Shown here one piece after another: positions 15,924 through 24,566 of a stretch of 64,000 nucleotides of DNA. This DNA is from Gilvibacter sediminis (lineage in GTDB: Bacteria > Bacteroidota > Bacteroidia > Flavobacteriales > Flavobacteriaceae): contig NZ_JAQQTE010000001.1 in NCBI RefSeq assembly GCF_028561565.1, positions 1,267,570 through 1,331,569 of the forward strand, given 5' to 3'. Both the position numbers and the translations under genes were made by a program. Under the pieces are notes generated by a model. That model did not search any database and was not told the origin of the DNA. It saw only the letters and a list, made by a program, of their open reading frames with translations. How positions within the stretch are numbered: position 1 is the stretch's first letter; each line of letters opens with the position of its first letter.

Positions 15924-16817
15924 TTATTTCCCTTCTTTAGCCGACTTTACACGCTCAAGTGCCTCAGAGTAATCGGCCATCTCTGGTTTGAGGCTGATGG
16001 CTTTATTATAGGCGTCTACAGCCTCATCGTAAGCCCCGAGTGCTTCCAGTTTTTTACCCAATCGATAGTGTACTTGCGCTTCATTGTCAAACAACAGACT
16101 ATTCAATTTGAGCACACTTACTGACTGTTGTTCTTTGCTTTGAGTGCTGAGCACATAGGCCAAAGTATTGAGTTCATAGAAGGAGGAGGTCTTGTCACTG
16201 AATTCTGTCGCGAGTTTTTTGAGTTTTCTATCCGATAGGCCTCGATCTTTATCATTTGAAAGTTGACTGCCCAAAGCATTGGCTATAGGATACTGCGGCT
16301 GATAATTTCCTTGGATAATGGCGAGCAGATCTGCTTCTAGACTCACAATGGGGTCTTCCACAATTCTATTGATCTCTTGTCCGTTTTTTGAAATGATGAT
16401 GGTAGGTACGCGGTGAATATTACGACCCAGCGTCTCGCCATTGGGTCCTTGCTTGTAAAATTCACCGTCACTACGAACTGCGATCAAGTTTACATTGGCC
16501 TTGGGCATATCCAGATCCCCAAAAAGTTTGATCAATCTTGGAACTTCCCGCTTGCTGTCCCCACACCAAGTTCCCATAAAGACCTCTATTTGATAGTTAC
16601 CAATAGTTTCTTTTAAGTTTTTTACTACCTGCGTATCTGGCGTGTAGTTGTCGTAGCCTTTTTGATACCAGTCTACAAATTGGGGTCGGGTGAGGTCTGC
16701 AAATTCAAAAGGTCCCCAAAGGACTTCTCGGCCTTTGCCGTCTGTAATTAAGTTGTTAGTGCTTTGGGCAAAACCCGTGCTTGCTACAAGGAGCAAAAGG
16801 AGGATAAGTCTTTTCAT
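15924..16817 (-). CDS. Secreted thioredoxin-fold protein with C-terminal TPR
   Basis: A 297-residue protein from ATG 16817, where the signal peptide MKRLILLLLLVASTGFAQ begins. A thioredoxin-like domain has the active-site stretch FMGTWCGDSKREVPRL (Cys 85-Gly-Asp-Ser 88) and the cis-Pro loop HRVPTIII. The second cysteine of the CxxC motif is Ser, so a normal dithiol exchange is not possible; such CxxS proteins usually bind or isomerise. The C-terminal part (residues 235-290) holds a TPR hairpin (VHYRLGKKLEALGAYDEAVD, AYNKAISLKPEMADYSEAL). Periplasmic; partners unknown. Confidence 0.78.
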   Translation of the reverse strand: MKRLILLLLLVASTGFAQSTNNLITDGKGREVLWGPFEFADLTRPQFVDWYQKGYDNYTPDTQVVKNLKETIGNYQIEVFMGTWCGDSKREVPRLIKLFGDLDMPKANVNLIAVRSDGEFYKQGPNGETLGRNIHRVPTIIISKNGQEINRIVEDPIVSLEADLLAIIQGNYQPQYPIANALGSQLSNDKDRGLSDRKLKKLATEFSDKTSSFYELNTLAYVLSTQSKEQQSVSVLKLNSLLFDNEAQVHYRLGKKLEALGAYDEAVDAYNKAISLKPEMADYSEALERVKSAKEGK

Positions 16818-16921
16818 GCTGAATACATTTTTGTTCAGCAACGAAAGTGCTTAATTCTTTAAGTCGATGGGTAAAATTGCCGTTGGAAACGGGTACTAGA
16901 CCCCCGTTTGAAATTTATTAA

Positions 16922-17953
16922 CTATTTGATCTTAAGTGATTTGATTTCATCCCTTGAAGTCACGCCCAGTTTGCGGTAAATGTTGTTTACATGAGATTTT
17001 ACCGTACTGTGACTGATAAAAAGTTCACCGGCGATCTCTTTATTGGTCTTATTTTCTTGGATCAGTTGGAAGACCTTTTCTTCCTGCGGCGTGAGCGTGA
17101 TCTTTATTGAAGAATTTCTGATCTTGAGGTAATAAAATCCGCAGCCAATTAAGAACAATACCAAGCCTGCAATCAAATATTCGGTGGAACGGTCTGGGGA
17201 AGATTCTTGGGCGATCAGACTACTTTCCACTTCATGCTCCCTAATGTATTGCTTTGCAATTTTGGAGTCGCCGTAGGCAGCTTCCAATCGACTAGCTAGA
17301 TCCGCATAGAAGGGAGTTTGCTGCAATCGTTTTACATAATGATCGTAAAAAATGGTACTTCTGTCGGTTAATCTTGCATAAATATAAAGGCCGACGAGCG
17401 GATCTTGATCCTTTCCGAATTCATGCAATCTAGCCGTCCAATCATCGAGTAAATTGTCAAGGGCTGTCTGAGAGCGCAATCCAACGGATTCGTACTTCAT
17501 CGCCTCCATAATAGAATCGACCTTAAGTAAAGCCAAAGTAGCTTCATTGGTGCTGATGGCCTCACAGAAGATCTCGTTATCAAAGCGCTGCGGCAGCGTA
17601 ATACTGTCCTTATTGTTTGCAATGATGATCATGGCCTTACTGTGCTCACAGTTCCCGGTAAAGTGATTCAAGTCCTGCTCATAAGAAGCGCAACGATCCA
17701 CGTGAATGCGGTAGAGCTTATTTTTATCAGACAGCTTATTACCTTTAAAACGAAAGATCCCCAAACTGTCCAAAGAAACCCATTGAATCAGTTGTTCGTT
17801 GAACACACCATTGAGTTTACGGTAGTCTTCAATCTCCGACAAATACGCTTGTCCGTTCCAATCTCCCGGGTCCACCTGACCCTCAAAGACATATTGTCCA
17901 AAGCTGGTGGCCGGAAGCAAGAGTAGGCTCAGAAGTAGGTAGTAAAACTTCAC
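16922..17953 (-). CDS. Membrane-anchored LuxR-type transcription regulator
   Basis: About 343 residues if translation starts at GTG 17953, which gives a good signal peptide (MKFYYLLLSLLLLPATSFGQ); a TTG 13 codons earlier is also in frame. Order: signal peptide, a periplasmic domain of about 240 residues with several cysteines, one membrane helix (TEYLIAGLVLFLIGCGFYYL), then a cytoplasmic LuxR/GerE helix-turn-helix at the C-terminus (LTPQEEKVFQLIQENKTNKE, FISHSTVKSHVNNIYRKLGV). So a single protein could sense an envelope signal and bind DNA directly. No partner kinase is adjacent. The signal and targets are unknown. Confidence 0.8.
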   Translation of the reverse strand: MKFYYLLLSLLLLPATSFGQYVFEGQVDPGDWNGQAYLSEIEDYRKLNGVFNEQLIQWVSLDSLGIFRFKGNKLSDKNKLYRIHVDRCASYEQDLNHFTGNCEHSKAMIIIANNKDSITLPQRFDNEIFCEAISTNEATLALLKVDSIMEAMKYESVGLRSQTALDNLLDDWTARLHEFGKDQDPLVGLYIYARLTDRSTIFYDHYVKRLQQTPFYADLASRLEAAYGDSKIAKQYIREHEVESSLIAQESSPDRSTEYLIAGLVLFLIGCGFYYLKIRNSSIKITLTPQEEKVFQLIQENKTNKEIAGELFISHSTVKSHVNNIYRKLGVTSRDEIKSLKIK

Positions 17954-18066
17954 ACTCAAAAGTAGGGAAAACTCGCGGTACAAAAAATCCAAAGTCCAAG
18001 GCGTAACACATCGGTTAAACTGCCGTCCTATCTGTATTAATTAATGTATCTTTATCCTTAGAATTT

Positions 18067-18225
18067 ATGAGCATATGGCGCGTATTACTCAGCATTGTCT
18101 TCCCACCTTTAGCGGTGATTGATAAGGGCTGCGGTTCCATTGTAATTGTCTTAATATTAACTATTTGCGGTTGGGTGCCCGGAGTGGTAGCCGCCCTAAT
18201 CATATTAAATAACCCAGAGAGATAA
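18067..18225 (+). CDS. YqaE/Pmp3-family membrane microprotein
   Basis: A 52-residue protein, too short for many gene callers. It contains SIVFPPLAVIDKGCGS and, after a second helix, CGWVPGVVAALIIL, matching the two-helix Pmp3/YqaE family (FPPLAV-x(4)-GC and GY/W-x-PG). Helices span about residues 5-20 and 23-47. Members affect membrane potential or ion and salt stress tolerance in other organisms; no role here is shown. It is followed after 11 bases by a lipoprotein gene on the same strand and probably shares its transcript. Confidence 0.85.
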   Translation: MSIWRVLLSIVFPPLAVIDKGCGSIVIVLILTICGWVPGVVAALIILNNPER

Positions 18226-18236
18226 TCATCAACACT

Positions 18237-18983
18237 ATGAAAGTATTCAGCAAATTACTTATGCTACTGATCGGTTTGGTCATGATCAGTTGTAACTTCA
18301 CCGAACAAATGACCATGAATGAAGACGGCAGCGGTCGGCTTTCTGTAAACTTTGACGCTTCTGAACTCATGGGCATGGCCGGAGAGATGGGTGGCGGAGA
18401 TGAAGACGGAGAGAAGGAAAAAGTAGATTCCATCATTGACTTCAAAGAGTTCATTAGAGAGAATAAAGACAGCATCATGTCTTTGCCCGCTAAGGAGCGT
18501 GCCGAGATCATGGCCATGGAGAATTTTAAAATGCGCATGCTGATCGATGAAGAAGAAGGGGTGATGAAATTCAACATCTTCTCAGACTTTAAAAACGTAT
18601 CAGAAGCCAACAACATCAACGACGGTTTCAACAGCTTGAACGGGCTCATGAATGCCGGCGGAGACGCAGGGCAGCAACAGCCTAAGAATGATGAGAGTGT
18701 GAAGGTCAGCTATACCTTTGAAAATAATGTCTTTAAAAGAGACGCCTATATTGTCGACGCGGAGAAGTATCAAACGCAGATTGACAGTATAAAGAGCATG
18801 GAAATGTTCTTCAGTTCGTCTTCTTACAAACTGGAATACACCTTCCCGAGAAAGATCAAATCTACCAACAGAGAAACGGCTACCTTCAGCAATGATGGGA
18901 AGACCCTTTATTACTCTGTAGGCTTTATGGATTATATGAAAGATCCAGACCTCATGGATATTGAGGTAGTTTTGGAAGACTAA
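18237..18983 (+). CDS. Lipoprotein of unknown function
   Basis: A 248-residue lipoprotein: MKVFSKLLMLLIGLVMISC gives a lipobox (MISC, Cys 19). The mature part begins with a beta-hairpin (TMNEDGSGRLSVNFDASEL) then a Gly/Asp/Glu-rich loop, a charged helix (IDFKEFIRENKDSIMSL) and a C-terminal beta-rich domain ending DIEVVLED. I do not recognise a named family, though the TEQMTMNEDGSGR start resembles LppM-like and other bacterial lipoproteins that begin with '-nedGsg-'. It lies between yqaE-like and lipB on the same strand, 11 bases before lipB. Confidence 0.7.
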   Translation: MKVFSKLLMLLIGLVMISCNFTEQMTMNEDGSGRLSVNFDASELMGMAGEMGGGDEDGEKEKVDSIIDFKEFIRENKDSIMSLPAKERAEIMAMENFKMRMLIDEEEGVMKFNIFSDFKNVSEANNINDGFNSLNGLMNAGGDAGQQQPKNDESVKVSYTFENNVFKRDAYIVDAEKYQTQIDSIKSMEMFFSSSSYKLEYTFPRKIKSTNRETATFSNDGKTLYYSVGFMDYMKDPDLMDIEVVLED

Positions 18984-18994
18984 ATTTCCTATTG

Positions 18995-19714
18995 ATGGCT
19001 GACAACAAGCAAATTCAATTTCAAGACCTCGGACTGCGAGATTACAAAGAGACCTGGGATTATCAGGAAGAGCTCTTTCAGCAGATCTTAGACATTAAGA
19101 TCCACAACCGCCGTCAGCAGGATGACCAACCAACACCCAACCATTTGTTGTTTGTTGAGCATCCGCATGTTTACACCTTAGGCAAGAGCGGAGATTTTGA
19201 CAACTTGCTTATTCCAGAGGCACAATTAGAAGCCATCGATGCAAAATTTTATAAGATCAATAGAGGTGGAGATATTACCTACCACGGGCCTGGCCAGGTG
19301 GTAGGTTATCCCATACTCGATCTGGAAAACTTCTTTACAGACATTCACAAATACCTGCGCCTGCTGGAAGAGATGATCATTCGCGTTATGGCAGACTACG
19401 GCCTAAAAGGCGAGCGCTCCAATGGCGAGACCGGTGTTTGGCTGGATGTAGGTACTCCCTTTGCCAGAAAGATCTGTGCTATGGGTGTTCGTGCCAGCCG
19501 CTGGGTGACCATGCACGGATTTGCTTTTAATGTGAATGCAGATTTAGGCTATTTTGATCATATGATCCCTTGCGGTATAAAAGACAAAGCGGTAACCTCG
19601 CTCAATGTTGAACTCGGCACCGCTGAGGTGTCCATGGAAGAAGTTAAGTCTAAACTAAAAAAGCACTTCTCCGAACTTTTTGAGGCTGAACTCGCAACTG
19701 CAGCCCTCTCTTAA
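18995..19714 (+). CDS. lipB: Octanoyl-[acyl-carrier-protein]-protein N-octanoyltransferase
   Basis: A 239-residue LipB starting at ATG 18995 (the TTG just before is unlikely). It transfers octanoate from acyl-carrier protein to lipoyl domains, the first step of lipoate assembly in the cytoplasm. Signature motifs are INRGGDITYHGPGQVVGYP (residues 88-106), catalytic Lys 159 in ARKICAMGVR and catalytic Cys 193 in HMIPCGI. It is a normal length for the family. The E2 gene at 58402 in this window has two lipoyl domains that would be its substrate. Its stop codon abuts the stop of the convergent OmpA gene. Confidence 0.95.
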   Translation: MADNKQIQFQDLGLRDYKETWDYQEELFQQILDIKIHNRRQQDDQPTPNHLLFVEHPHVYTLGKSGDFDNLLIPEAQLEAIDAKFYKINRGGDITYHGPGQVVGYPILDLENFFTDIHKYLRLLEEMIIRVMADYGLKGERSNGETGVWLDVGTPFARKICAMGVRASRWVTMHGFAFNVNADLGYFDHMIPCGIKDKAVTSLNVELGTAEVSMEEVKSKLKKHFSELFEAELATAALS

Positions 19715-21250
19715 TTACTCTTTGATAAAGACCACGCGTCTGTTTTTGGCTTTGCCTTCTGGGGTGGAATTATCAGCAATAGGGTCTTGTTCTCCTTTAC
19801 CATCTGTACTTAAGCGATTTCCGTCAATTCCGTAGATGTCAATTAAGGCTTGCTTAACGGCAGCTGCGCGTTGTTTGGAAAGGCTGAGGTTAGTATCGTC
19901 GTTGCCGTCGCTATCAGTATGGCCCACGATCTTGAGTTTCATATTCTTGTCCTGCAGCAATACCTGAGAGATCTGTTTAATGATCCCATAGGATTGCGAT
20001 TTGATGGTTGCTGAGCCAGAGTCAAACAAGATCCCAGAAGTAGATACTTGGCCGTCATTCATCAAGGTACGTCTGAGGTCCAATCCGCCTTTGGCTACCT
20101 TGAAATTGGTGATAAAGAAGCGTTCCTTACCGTCTTTAAAACTACTGGTGTTGAGCTTTATACCATTCATGATGGAAACTTCGGGTAAGGCTCTTGGTAC
20201 ATCAATGAGTTTCTTTTGATTGACCCAAAGTCGGATGCGTCTTTTGTTGACTGCAATGGCGTAGTGGTGGATTTCTAATTGTTCTTTTCGAAGCTCCACA
20301 TTGAGCGAGTTGTTGATCACATCTTTTCCGTCAATACGACTCACAATGATCGCGGAATTCCCTACGTATTGTGGATAGTTCAGGGATACCTCCACGCGGT
20401 TGTTAGTTCGTTTTAAACTGTTTTCCTCTTCCACGCTCACTCTAAATCTGGCCGAACTAGAGGTTTTGCGGTCAATACCTGCGGTGCGTACATCAAATTC
20501 AATGGTGTACTCTTCTGGCAGTTCGGTAACGTCTGGAACGTAGAATGTGTAGAAGCCAGAAGAAAGTTCCAACCATTTGGTAGGGTCATCTCCAAAAGTG
20601 ACTACTTCACCACTGCCGTTGGTATTCCAACGGGAAGGGAAGTCACCGATAAAATCCGCTGAAAAGTCATCTTCAAAAATGATCTGATCCCCTGGGACAA
20701 AATCGAACTTACTGTTTATGGTAGGAGGTGAGGCGTTAGTCGAGGCGTCATTATCAGCACTTCCTGAGTCGCTTTGAGTGCCACTGGTATTTTCGTCGGA
20801 AGAGGTTGTGGTCTCTTCTTGGTCGTCGCTGTCTTCAGACTCTCCAGATTTACGACCTGCCAAAAGCTTGGGAATCGTTTCCGCGCAATAGCGCAAGGCC
20901 TTCTTGGCCTTATTGATCTGTAAGACCCCTTTGGATTGTTTGATCACACCGGCTCCGTCAAGATCAGCAATAACGTTTGGGGCGCTTAGTAACAGTCCGT
21001 CTACATCATCAATCGCTGCTTCTAAGACATTAATGTCATCATCCGACAGGGAAGTTCCACTTTCTAAATATCCGTCGTAACGGTAAACCTTATCATAAAG
21101 GTCAAAGGATTCACGTACAAACCGATCTGCACTGCTTACACCAATACTGCCGCGTGGTCTTTTGATACGTTTGGTTTGTGCTTGCAGTTGTGGTCCAATC
21201 AATAAAAAAACAAGACTGACACACAGTAATTGAAGGTGTTTATGTTTCAT
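19715..21250 (-). CDS. OmpA-family peptidoglycan-binding protein with large N-terminal region
   Basis: A 511-residue secreted protein (signal peptide ends near residue 24, GPQLQAQ). Residues 30-145 are helical, then an acidic Ser/Asp linker, then a beta-sandwich resembling a lectin-like (concanavalin-type) domain (FEDDFSADFIGDFPSRWNTN, SMNGIKLNTS-like strands) and a C-terminal OmpA domain: GILFDSGSATIKSQSYGIIK, then KIVGHTDSDG, LSLSKQRAAAV and KAKNRRVVF. The HTDSDG and N-RR residues bind peptidoglycan in the family. It is thus an envelope protein tying the outer membrane to the wall, possibly surface-facing at its N-terminal part. Confidence 0.85.
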   Translation of the reverse strand: MKHKHLQLLCVSLVFLLIGPQLQAQTKRIKRPRGSIGVSSADRFVRESFDLYDKVYRYDGYLESGTSLSDDDINVLEAAIDDVDGLLLSAPNVIADLDGAGVIKQSKGVLQINKAKKALRYCAETIPKLLAGRKSGESEDSDDQEETTTSSDENTSGTQSDSGSADNDASTNASPPTINSKFDFVPGDQIIFEDDFSADFIGDFPSRWNTNGSGEVVTFGDDPTKWLELSSGFYTFYVPDVTELPEEYTIEFDVRTAGIDRKTSSSARFRVSVEEENSLKRTNNRVEVSLNYPQYVGNSAIIVSRIDGKDVINNSLNVELRKEQLEIHHYAIAVNKRRIRLWVNQKKLIDVPRALPEVSIMNGIKLNTSSFKDGKERFFITNFKVAKGGLDLRRTLMNDGQVSTSGILFDSGSATIKSQSYGIIKQISQVLLQDKNMKLKIVGHTDSDGNDDTNLSLSKQRAAAVKQALIDIYGIDGNRLSTDGKGEQDPIADNSTPEGKAKNRRVVFIKE

Positions 21251-21387
21251 TCTGATGCGGTTTAATTAGTTGGTTTAAAGTTACTTAATGCCAGCATGCG
21301 TCATACGCCCAATCAAAGATTCAGGGTTTTTCTTGAAGCTGATCAACTTTTAGTACCGCTCAATGGGTAGAAGTAAACAAATGGAGT

Positions 21388-23814
21388 TTAAAACTCGTAG
21401 ATGGTCAAAGTGTTCTTATCACTTTGGGTAAGCAGATTGGGTCTGCGGTTTCTATTGGCATCACCGATCACTGCGGAGGTAGTCCCGAATACCGGGAAGT
21501 TAGGCAGTAGATCCCCGTTAGTGTCAAATACATAAACGCTTTTCTCCTGCAGGTCTGTAAGACTTATATAGCGTTTTCTACCTACTTGAAAGATGCCAGG
21601 AGCGCTATAAACACCAAAAGGAAGTTCGTAGAGTCGACCATTGATGCGCAGTAGATTCTCATCCAAAGAGACTTTGGTCTTGCCGCTGATCACCAAGGAA
21701 AAACCCTGTTCAACTCCGAGTTCTTTGCGACTGATTCCGCCGCGGGTATCAATACTGACCTTGGTTTCATCTCCAGAGATGAACACAAAGTTGCCGCCTT
21801 CCTCAAAAATGGGAGAGCTGCCAAAGGCAAAGGTGCTATTGACCTTCACACGATCTTTCCCCACACGACTTTTGATCAAAAGTCTGCCGTCTGTCAAGGG
21901 GAAGGTTAAGTAATCTTTGTTGCCAATACGCAAGTGCTGTGGAGGCATGGCTAAAGCAGTTGGTGCTTCCGTAAAGGTGAATCCCTTAACGATCTTGGCC
22001 TTGGCATCATACATGAGTATGTCTTTGTCTTGCACAATGACAAAACGGTACTTTCTGTTGTTGTCGTAGTCAAAAATGGCCAAGGGCTGGGTAACCTCGT
22101 CCTTGAACTTGATAGGGAAGGGGCCAACATCATCACCATTGCGGTCAATAATGTAGAGTCGGCTGGATGTAGCAAAAGCCAATTGCTTTTTGCCGTTTCT
22201 GAGCAGGTCAACCTCTTGGATCCTCCCTAAGATTGGTTCACCGAGCTTGCGTGTCCAAAGGGATTTTCCGTTGTAAGCAAGCAGGTGGAGCGTGTTCTCT
22301 ACGTCTTGATAGACAATATCTTTTCCTTTGGTTCTGTGGTTAGTGAACCACTGCGGATCGGCTAAGGGAGAAGATTCCAGCGTAATGCTTCTCAATTCCT
22401 GAATGCCTGTGGTGGTTTGTTTGGCTTGAGGCAATACGGTTTGTCCTTGTAAATAGAGTACACCGTCCAAAGCAGTGTATTGCAATCCCATGAGTTGATG
22501 TTCTTGCTGAGGACTCAATTGCGATTGCTGTGCAAAAAAGCCAGTTGCCGAATCACTCAGGTAAGGGCGCAGCCTTTCTGGTTGGCCGTAAATTCTAAGA
22601 TGCGCAACGTCACTCAAACCAGCACTAATAGCTGCGTAATCGGAGCGATTGGCCAAAGTCGCTTTATTTCTATAGCTGCTGATGATGGCTTCTGAAGCCA
22701 AGGGCTCTTCAGAAAAAACAAAGTAATCCTCCAGCCTAAAAAATCCAGTAGCTTCCACCTGACTCAACCACGGATACAGGCTAGAATCAAACCTAAGGGT
22801 GTCACTAAGCGCGTATCTTTTAATGGCTCTAAACTGATCCTTTTCACTTGCGTAGGTATTGAGGATCTCTTGAAAGCTGAGGCTGTCAATAGCCTTAAAT
22901 GCAAGGGCCTTTCCGCCAGGGCCTTCCAAGTAGCCATAGCTGCTGCTGTTGTCTAAGAGTTGTGTCGCAAGGCTGCCATCCACATTATTAGACAAAGTGT
23001 CTACAGGAGTTTTGTAACTGCGCTCCACAACAAAGCTTGAGGTCGCTGGAGCAATATTGGCCAAAGCTAATTGCGACGGCAGTCCAAGGTCTTTTCGGTT
23101 CCAAATAGCAGTAGAATCTTTAGTTTGACCTACTCCATAAAACCCAAAACCATCGGGTTGCAATTCTAAGGAAACCCCTTGCCAACCTCTTCCAAAAGAA
23201 CCTTCATTGGCCAAGCCTCTTTTAAAGAACACTGCAGCCTTGTCTGTGTTTAAAGAAGCCGCTAGTTTTTCTAATTGCTGGCTGCCTAACCCAGGCCCGT
23301 CCAAGCATTTTTGTAGCAAAGCAGCAGAGGTCGTGGCGATCAAAACGTCTGCTTCTAATTGTAAGAACAGCGGGCCATTATCTGTTTGAAGCTCCAGTTT
23401 TTTATCCTCTCGTGCTCTTAGTGCCGTGAGCCAGCCATCAACTGCAGTTGAGTCGTTTTCTTGGATCGATTTTACTTGGGTAATGAGCCCGATATTAAGC
23501 AAACTGTCCGCACTTGGAGTAAAAGACAACCAAGATTCGCCTTGCGGGTTCAAAGTGTCAAAGCGCTGCCAAAGCGCGGCTATACCGGGTAAGCTATCAG
23601 AACGCTCGTATCCTCTTAGGAAACTGTTGTTTTCTAGTTCACTAATAATGTCTTTGGGGTCGTGACTGCGCACGATCAGGCTAGCATCCGCAGGCACGTA
23701 AAAACTGAGTTTGCCGTCAAACCTGCGCTCTGATTCACAGGCTGAGATCAGCAATACAACCAACAACAAAAGAATTACAGAACCTATTGTTGGTTTTGTT
23801 TTGTGAAATCGCAT
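21388..23814 (-). CDS. Large lipoprotein with C-terminal beta-propeller-like repeats
   Basis: About 808 residues from ATG 23814 (the lipobox LISAC fits a signal peptide starting there; an ATG at 23835 is also in frame, but a -7 promoter element at 23842 leaves it almost no leader). The N-terminal half has charged helices and strands with no recognised domain. The C-terminal part has repeats of the type LLRNGKKQLAFATSSRLYII, DRNGDDVGPFP and FDTNGDLLPNFPVFG, the pattern of FG-GAP/WD-like propellers. It ends at an atypical tail and lacks a type IX sorting domain. Probably envelope-anchored; function unknown. Confidence 0.68.
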   Translation of the reverse strand: MRFHKTKPTIGSVILLLLVVLLISACESERRFDGKLSFYVPADASLIVRSHDPKDIISELENNSFLRGYERSDSLPGIAALWQRFDTLNPQGESWLSFTPSADSLLNIGLITQVKSIQENDSTAVDGWLTALRAREDKKLELQTDNGPLFLQLEADVLIATTSAALLQKCLDGPGLGSQQLEKLAASLNTDKAAVFFKRGLANEGSFGRGWQGVSLELQPDGFGFYGVGQTKDSTAIWNRKDLGLPSQLALANIAPATSSFVVERSYKTPVDTLSNNVDGSLATQLLDNSSSYGYLEGPGGKALAFKAIDSLSFQEILNTYASEKDQFRAIKRYALSDTLRFDSSLYPWLSQVEATGFFRLEDYFVFSEEPLASEAIISSYRNKATLANRSDYAAISAGLSDVAHLRIYGQPERLRPYLSDSATGFFAQQSQLSPQQEHQLMGLQYTALDGVLYLQGQTVLPQAKQTTTGIQELRSITLESSPLADPQWFTNHRTKGKDIVYQDVENTLHLLAYNGKSLWTRKLGEPILGRIQEVDLLRNGKKQLAFATSSRLYIIDRNGDDVGPFPIKFKDEVTQPLAIFDYDNNRKYRFVIVQDKDILMYDAKAKIVKGFTFTEAPTALAMPPQHLRIGNKDYLTFPLTDGRLLIKSRVGKDRVKVNSTFAFGSSPIFEEGGNFVFISGDETKVSIDTRGGISRKELGVEQGFSLVISGKTKVSLDENLLRINGRLYELPFGVYSAPGIFQVGRKRYISLTDLQEKSVYVFDTNGDLLPNFPVFGTTSAVIGDANRNRRPNLLTQSDKNTLTIYEF

Positions 23815-23841
23815 GTTGTTGAATGGCCCCCTCATCTTGAA

Positions 23842-23849
23842 CAAAAATA
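23842..23849 (-). promoter_or_regulatory. Probable -7 element for the large lipoprotein gene
   Basis: On the minus strand this reads TATTTTTG, a match to the Bacteroidota -7 consensus TAnnTTTG. A start site near 23836 would leave about 20 nt of leader before ATG 23814. A -33 TTG at ideal spacing is not clear. Confidence 0.45.
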
Positions 23850-23870
23850 CTAGGAATTGCAACGTTTTTA

Positions 23871-23890
23871 AAGCAGACTTTAGTCTGTTT
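23871..23890 (-). terminator. Weak hairpin between rnhB and the large lipoprotein gene
   Basis: Arms AAGCAGAC and GTCTGTTT around a TTTA loop form an 8-bp stem with one G-U pair. It is downstream of rnhB on the minus strand. T-run quality is poor, so termination is only possible. Confidence 0.35.
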
Positions 23891-23909
23891 ATCGAAAGGT
23901 TTTTAACAG

Positions 23910-24509
23910 CTAAAGATCCAATTTGAGTTGTTCGGGTAAAAGTTTGAAACTCATGCGGTGATATGGAGTGCTGCCAAATTCTCTAATTGCTGCCCGATGT
24001 GCCTGAGTAGGGTAGCCTTTATTGGCATCCCAAGCGTATTGTGGATGTTTTTCATGCAGTTCCAGCATAACGTCATCCCGATAGGTCTTGGCCAACACAG
24101 AGGCCGCCGCAATGTGTAAATAGCGACCATCTCCCTTAATAACACATTCATGGGGAATCTCTTCAACAGCCTTGAATCGGTTGCCATCTACGGCTATAAA
24201 TTCAGGTTTGGGATCCAATTGAGCTATGGCGCGCTGCATGGCCGTAATGGAGGCATTCAGGATATTGATCTTGTCGATCTCCTCCATCCACACATGACAA
24301 ACTGCGTAGCTTAAGGCCTTTTCTTCTATAACAGGGCGTAAGGCTTCCCGCTGTTTGTGGGTTAATTTTTTAGAATCGTTCAGTGCGGGGAGTCTAAAAT
24401 CATCCGGTAAGATCACTGCTGCAGCCGTTACGGGACCAGCAAGACAACCGCGTCCGGCTTCATCAGTACCGCATTCCAAGAGGGTTTTATGAATTTTTAA
24501 CTTCAGCAC
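23910..24509 (-). CDS. rnhB: Ribonuclease HII
   Basis: A 199-residue protein from GTG 24509 (MLKLKIHKTLLECGTDEAGR); TTG two codons upstream is also in frame. Ribonuclease HII cleaves the RNA strand of RNA-DNA hybrids, mainly at single ribonucleotides in DNA, in the cytoplasm. Active-site carboxylates are visible in CGTDEAGRGCLAGPV (Asp 16, Glu 17) and EFIAVDGNRF (Asp 108), and the KGDGRYLHIAAASVLAKTYR segment is typical. Length fits the family. The start is close to the divergent porin gene (start 24567) on the other strand. Confidence 0.92.
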   Translation of the reverse strand: MLKLKIHKTLLECGTDEAGRGCLAGPVTAAAVILPDDFRLPALNDSKKLTHKQREALRPVIEEKALSYAVCHVWMEEIDKINILNASITAMQRAIAQLDPKPEFIAVDGNRFKAVEEIPHECVIKGDGRYLHIAAASVLAKTYRDDVMLELHEKHPQYAWDANKGYPTQAHRAAIREFGSTPYHRMSFKLLPEQLKLDL

Positions 24510-24543
24510 GTTCAAATTTAAGATAAGAATACGTTGAAAAGTA

Positions 24544-24551
24544 TAACTTTG
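24544..24551 (+). promoter_or_regulatory. Probable -7 promoter element of the porin gene
   Basis: TAACTTTG matches TAnnTTTG. A transcription start near 24558 gives a very short leader to ATG 24567 and argues against the earlier in-frame codon at 24534. A -33 TTG at good spacing is not evident. Confidence 0.4.
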
Positions 24552-24566
24552 CGTGCAACTACTGGA

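Noticed and set aside
18015-18203. A 62-codon minus-strand frame
   Set aside because: It is the reverse of the YqaE/Pmp3 gene, whose conserved motifs are on the + strand.
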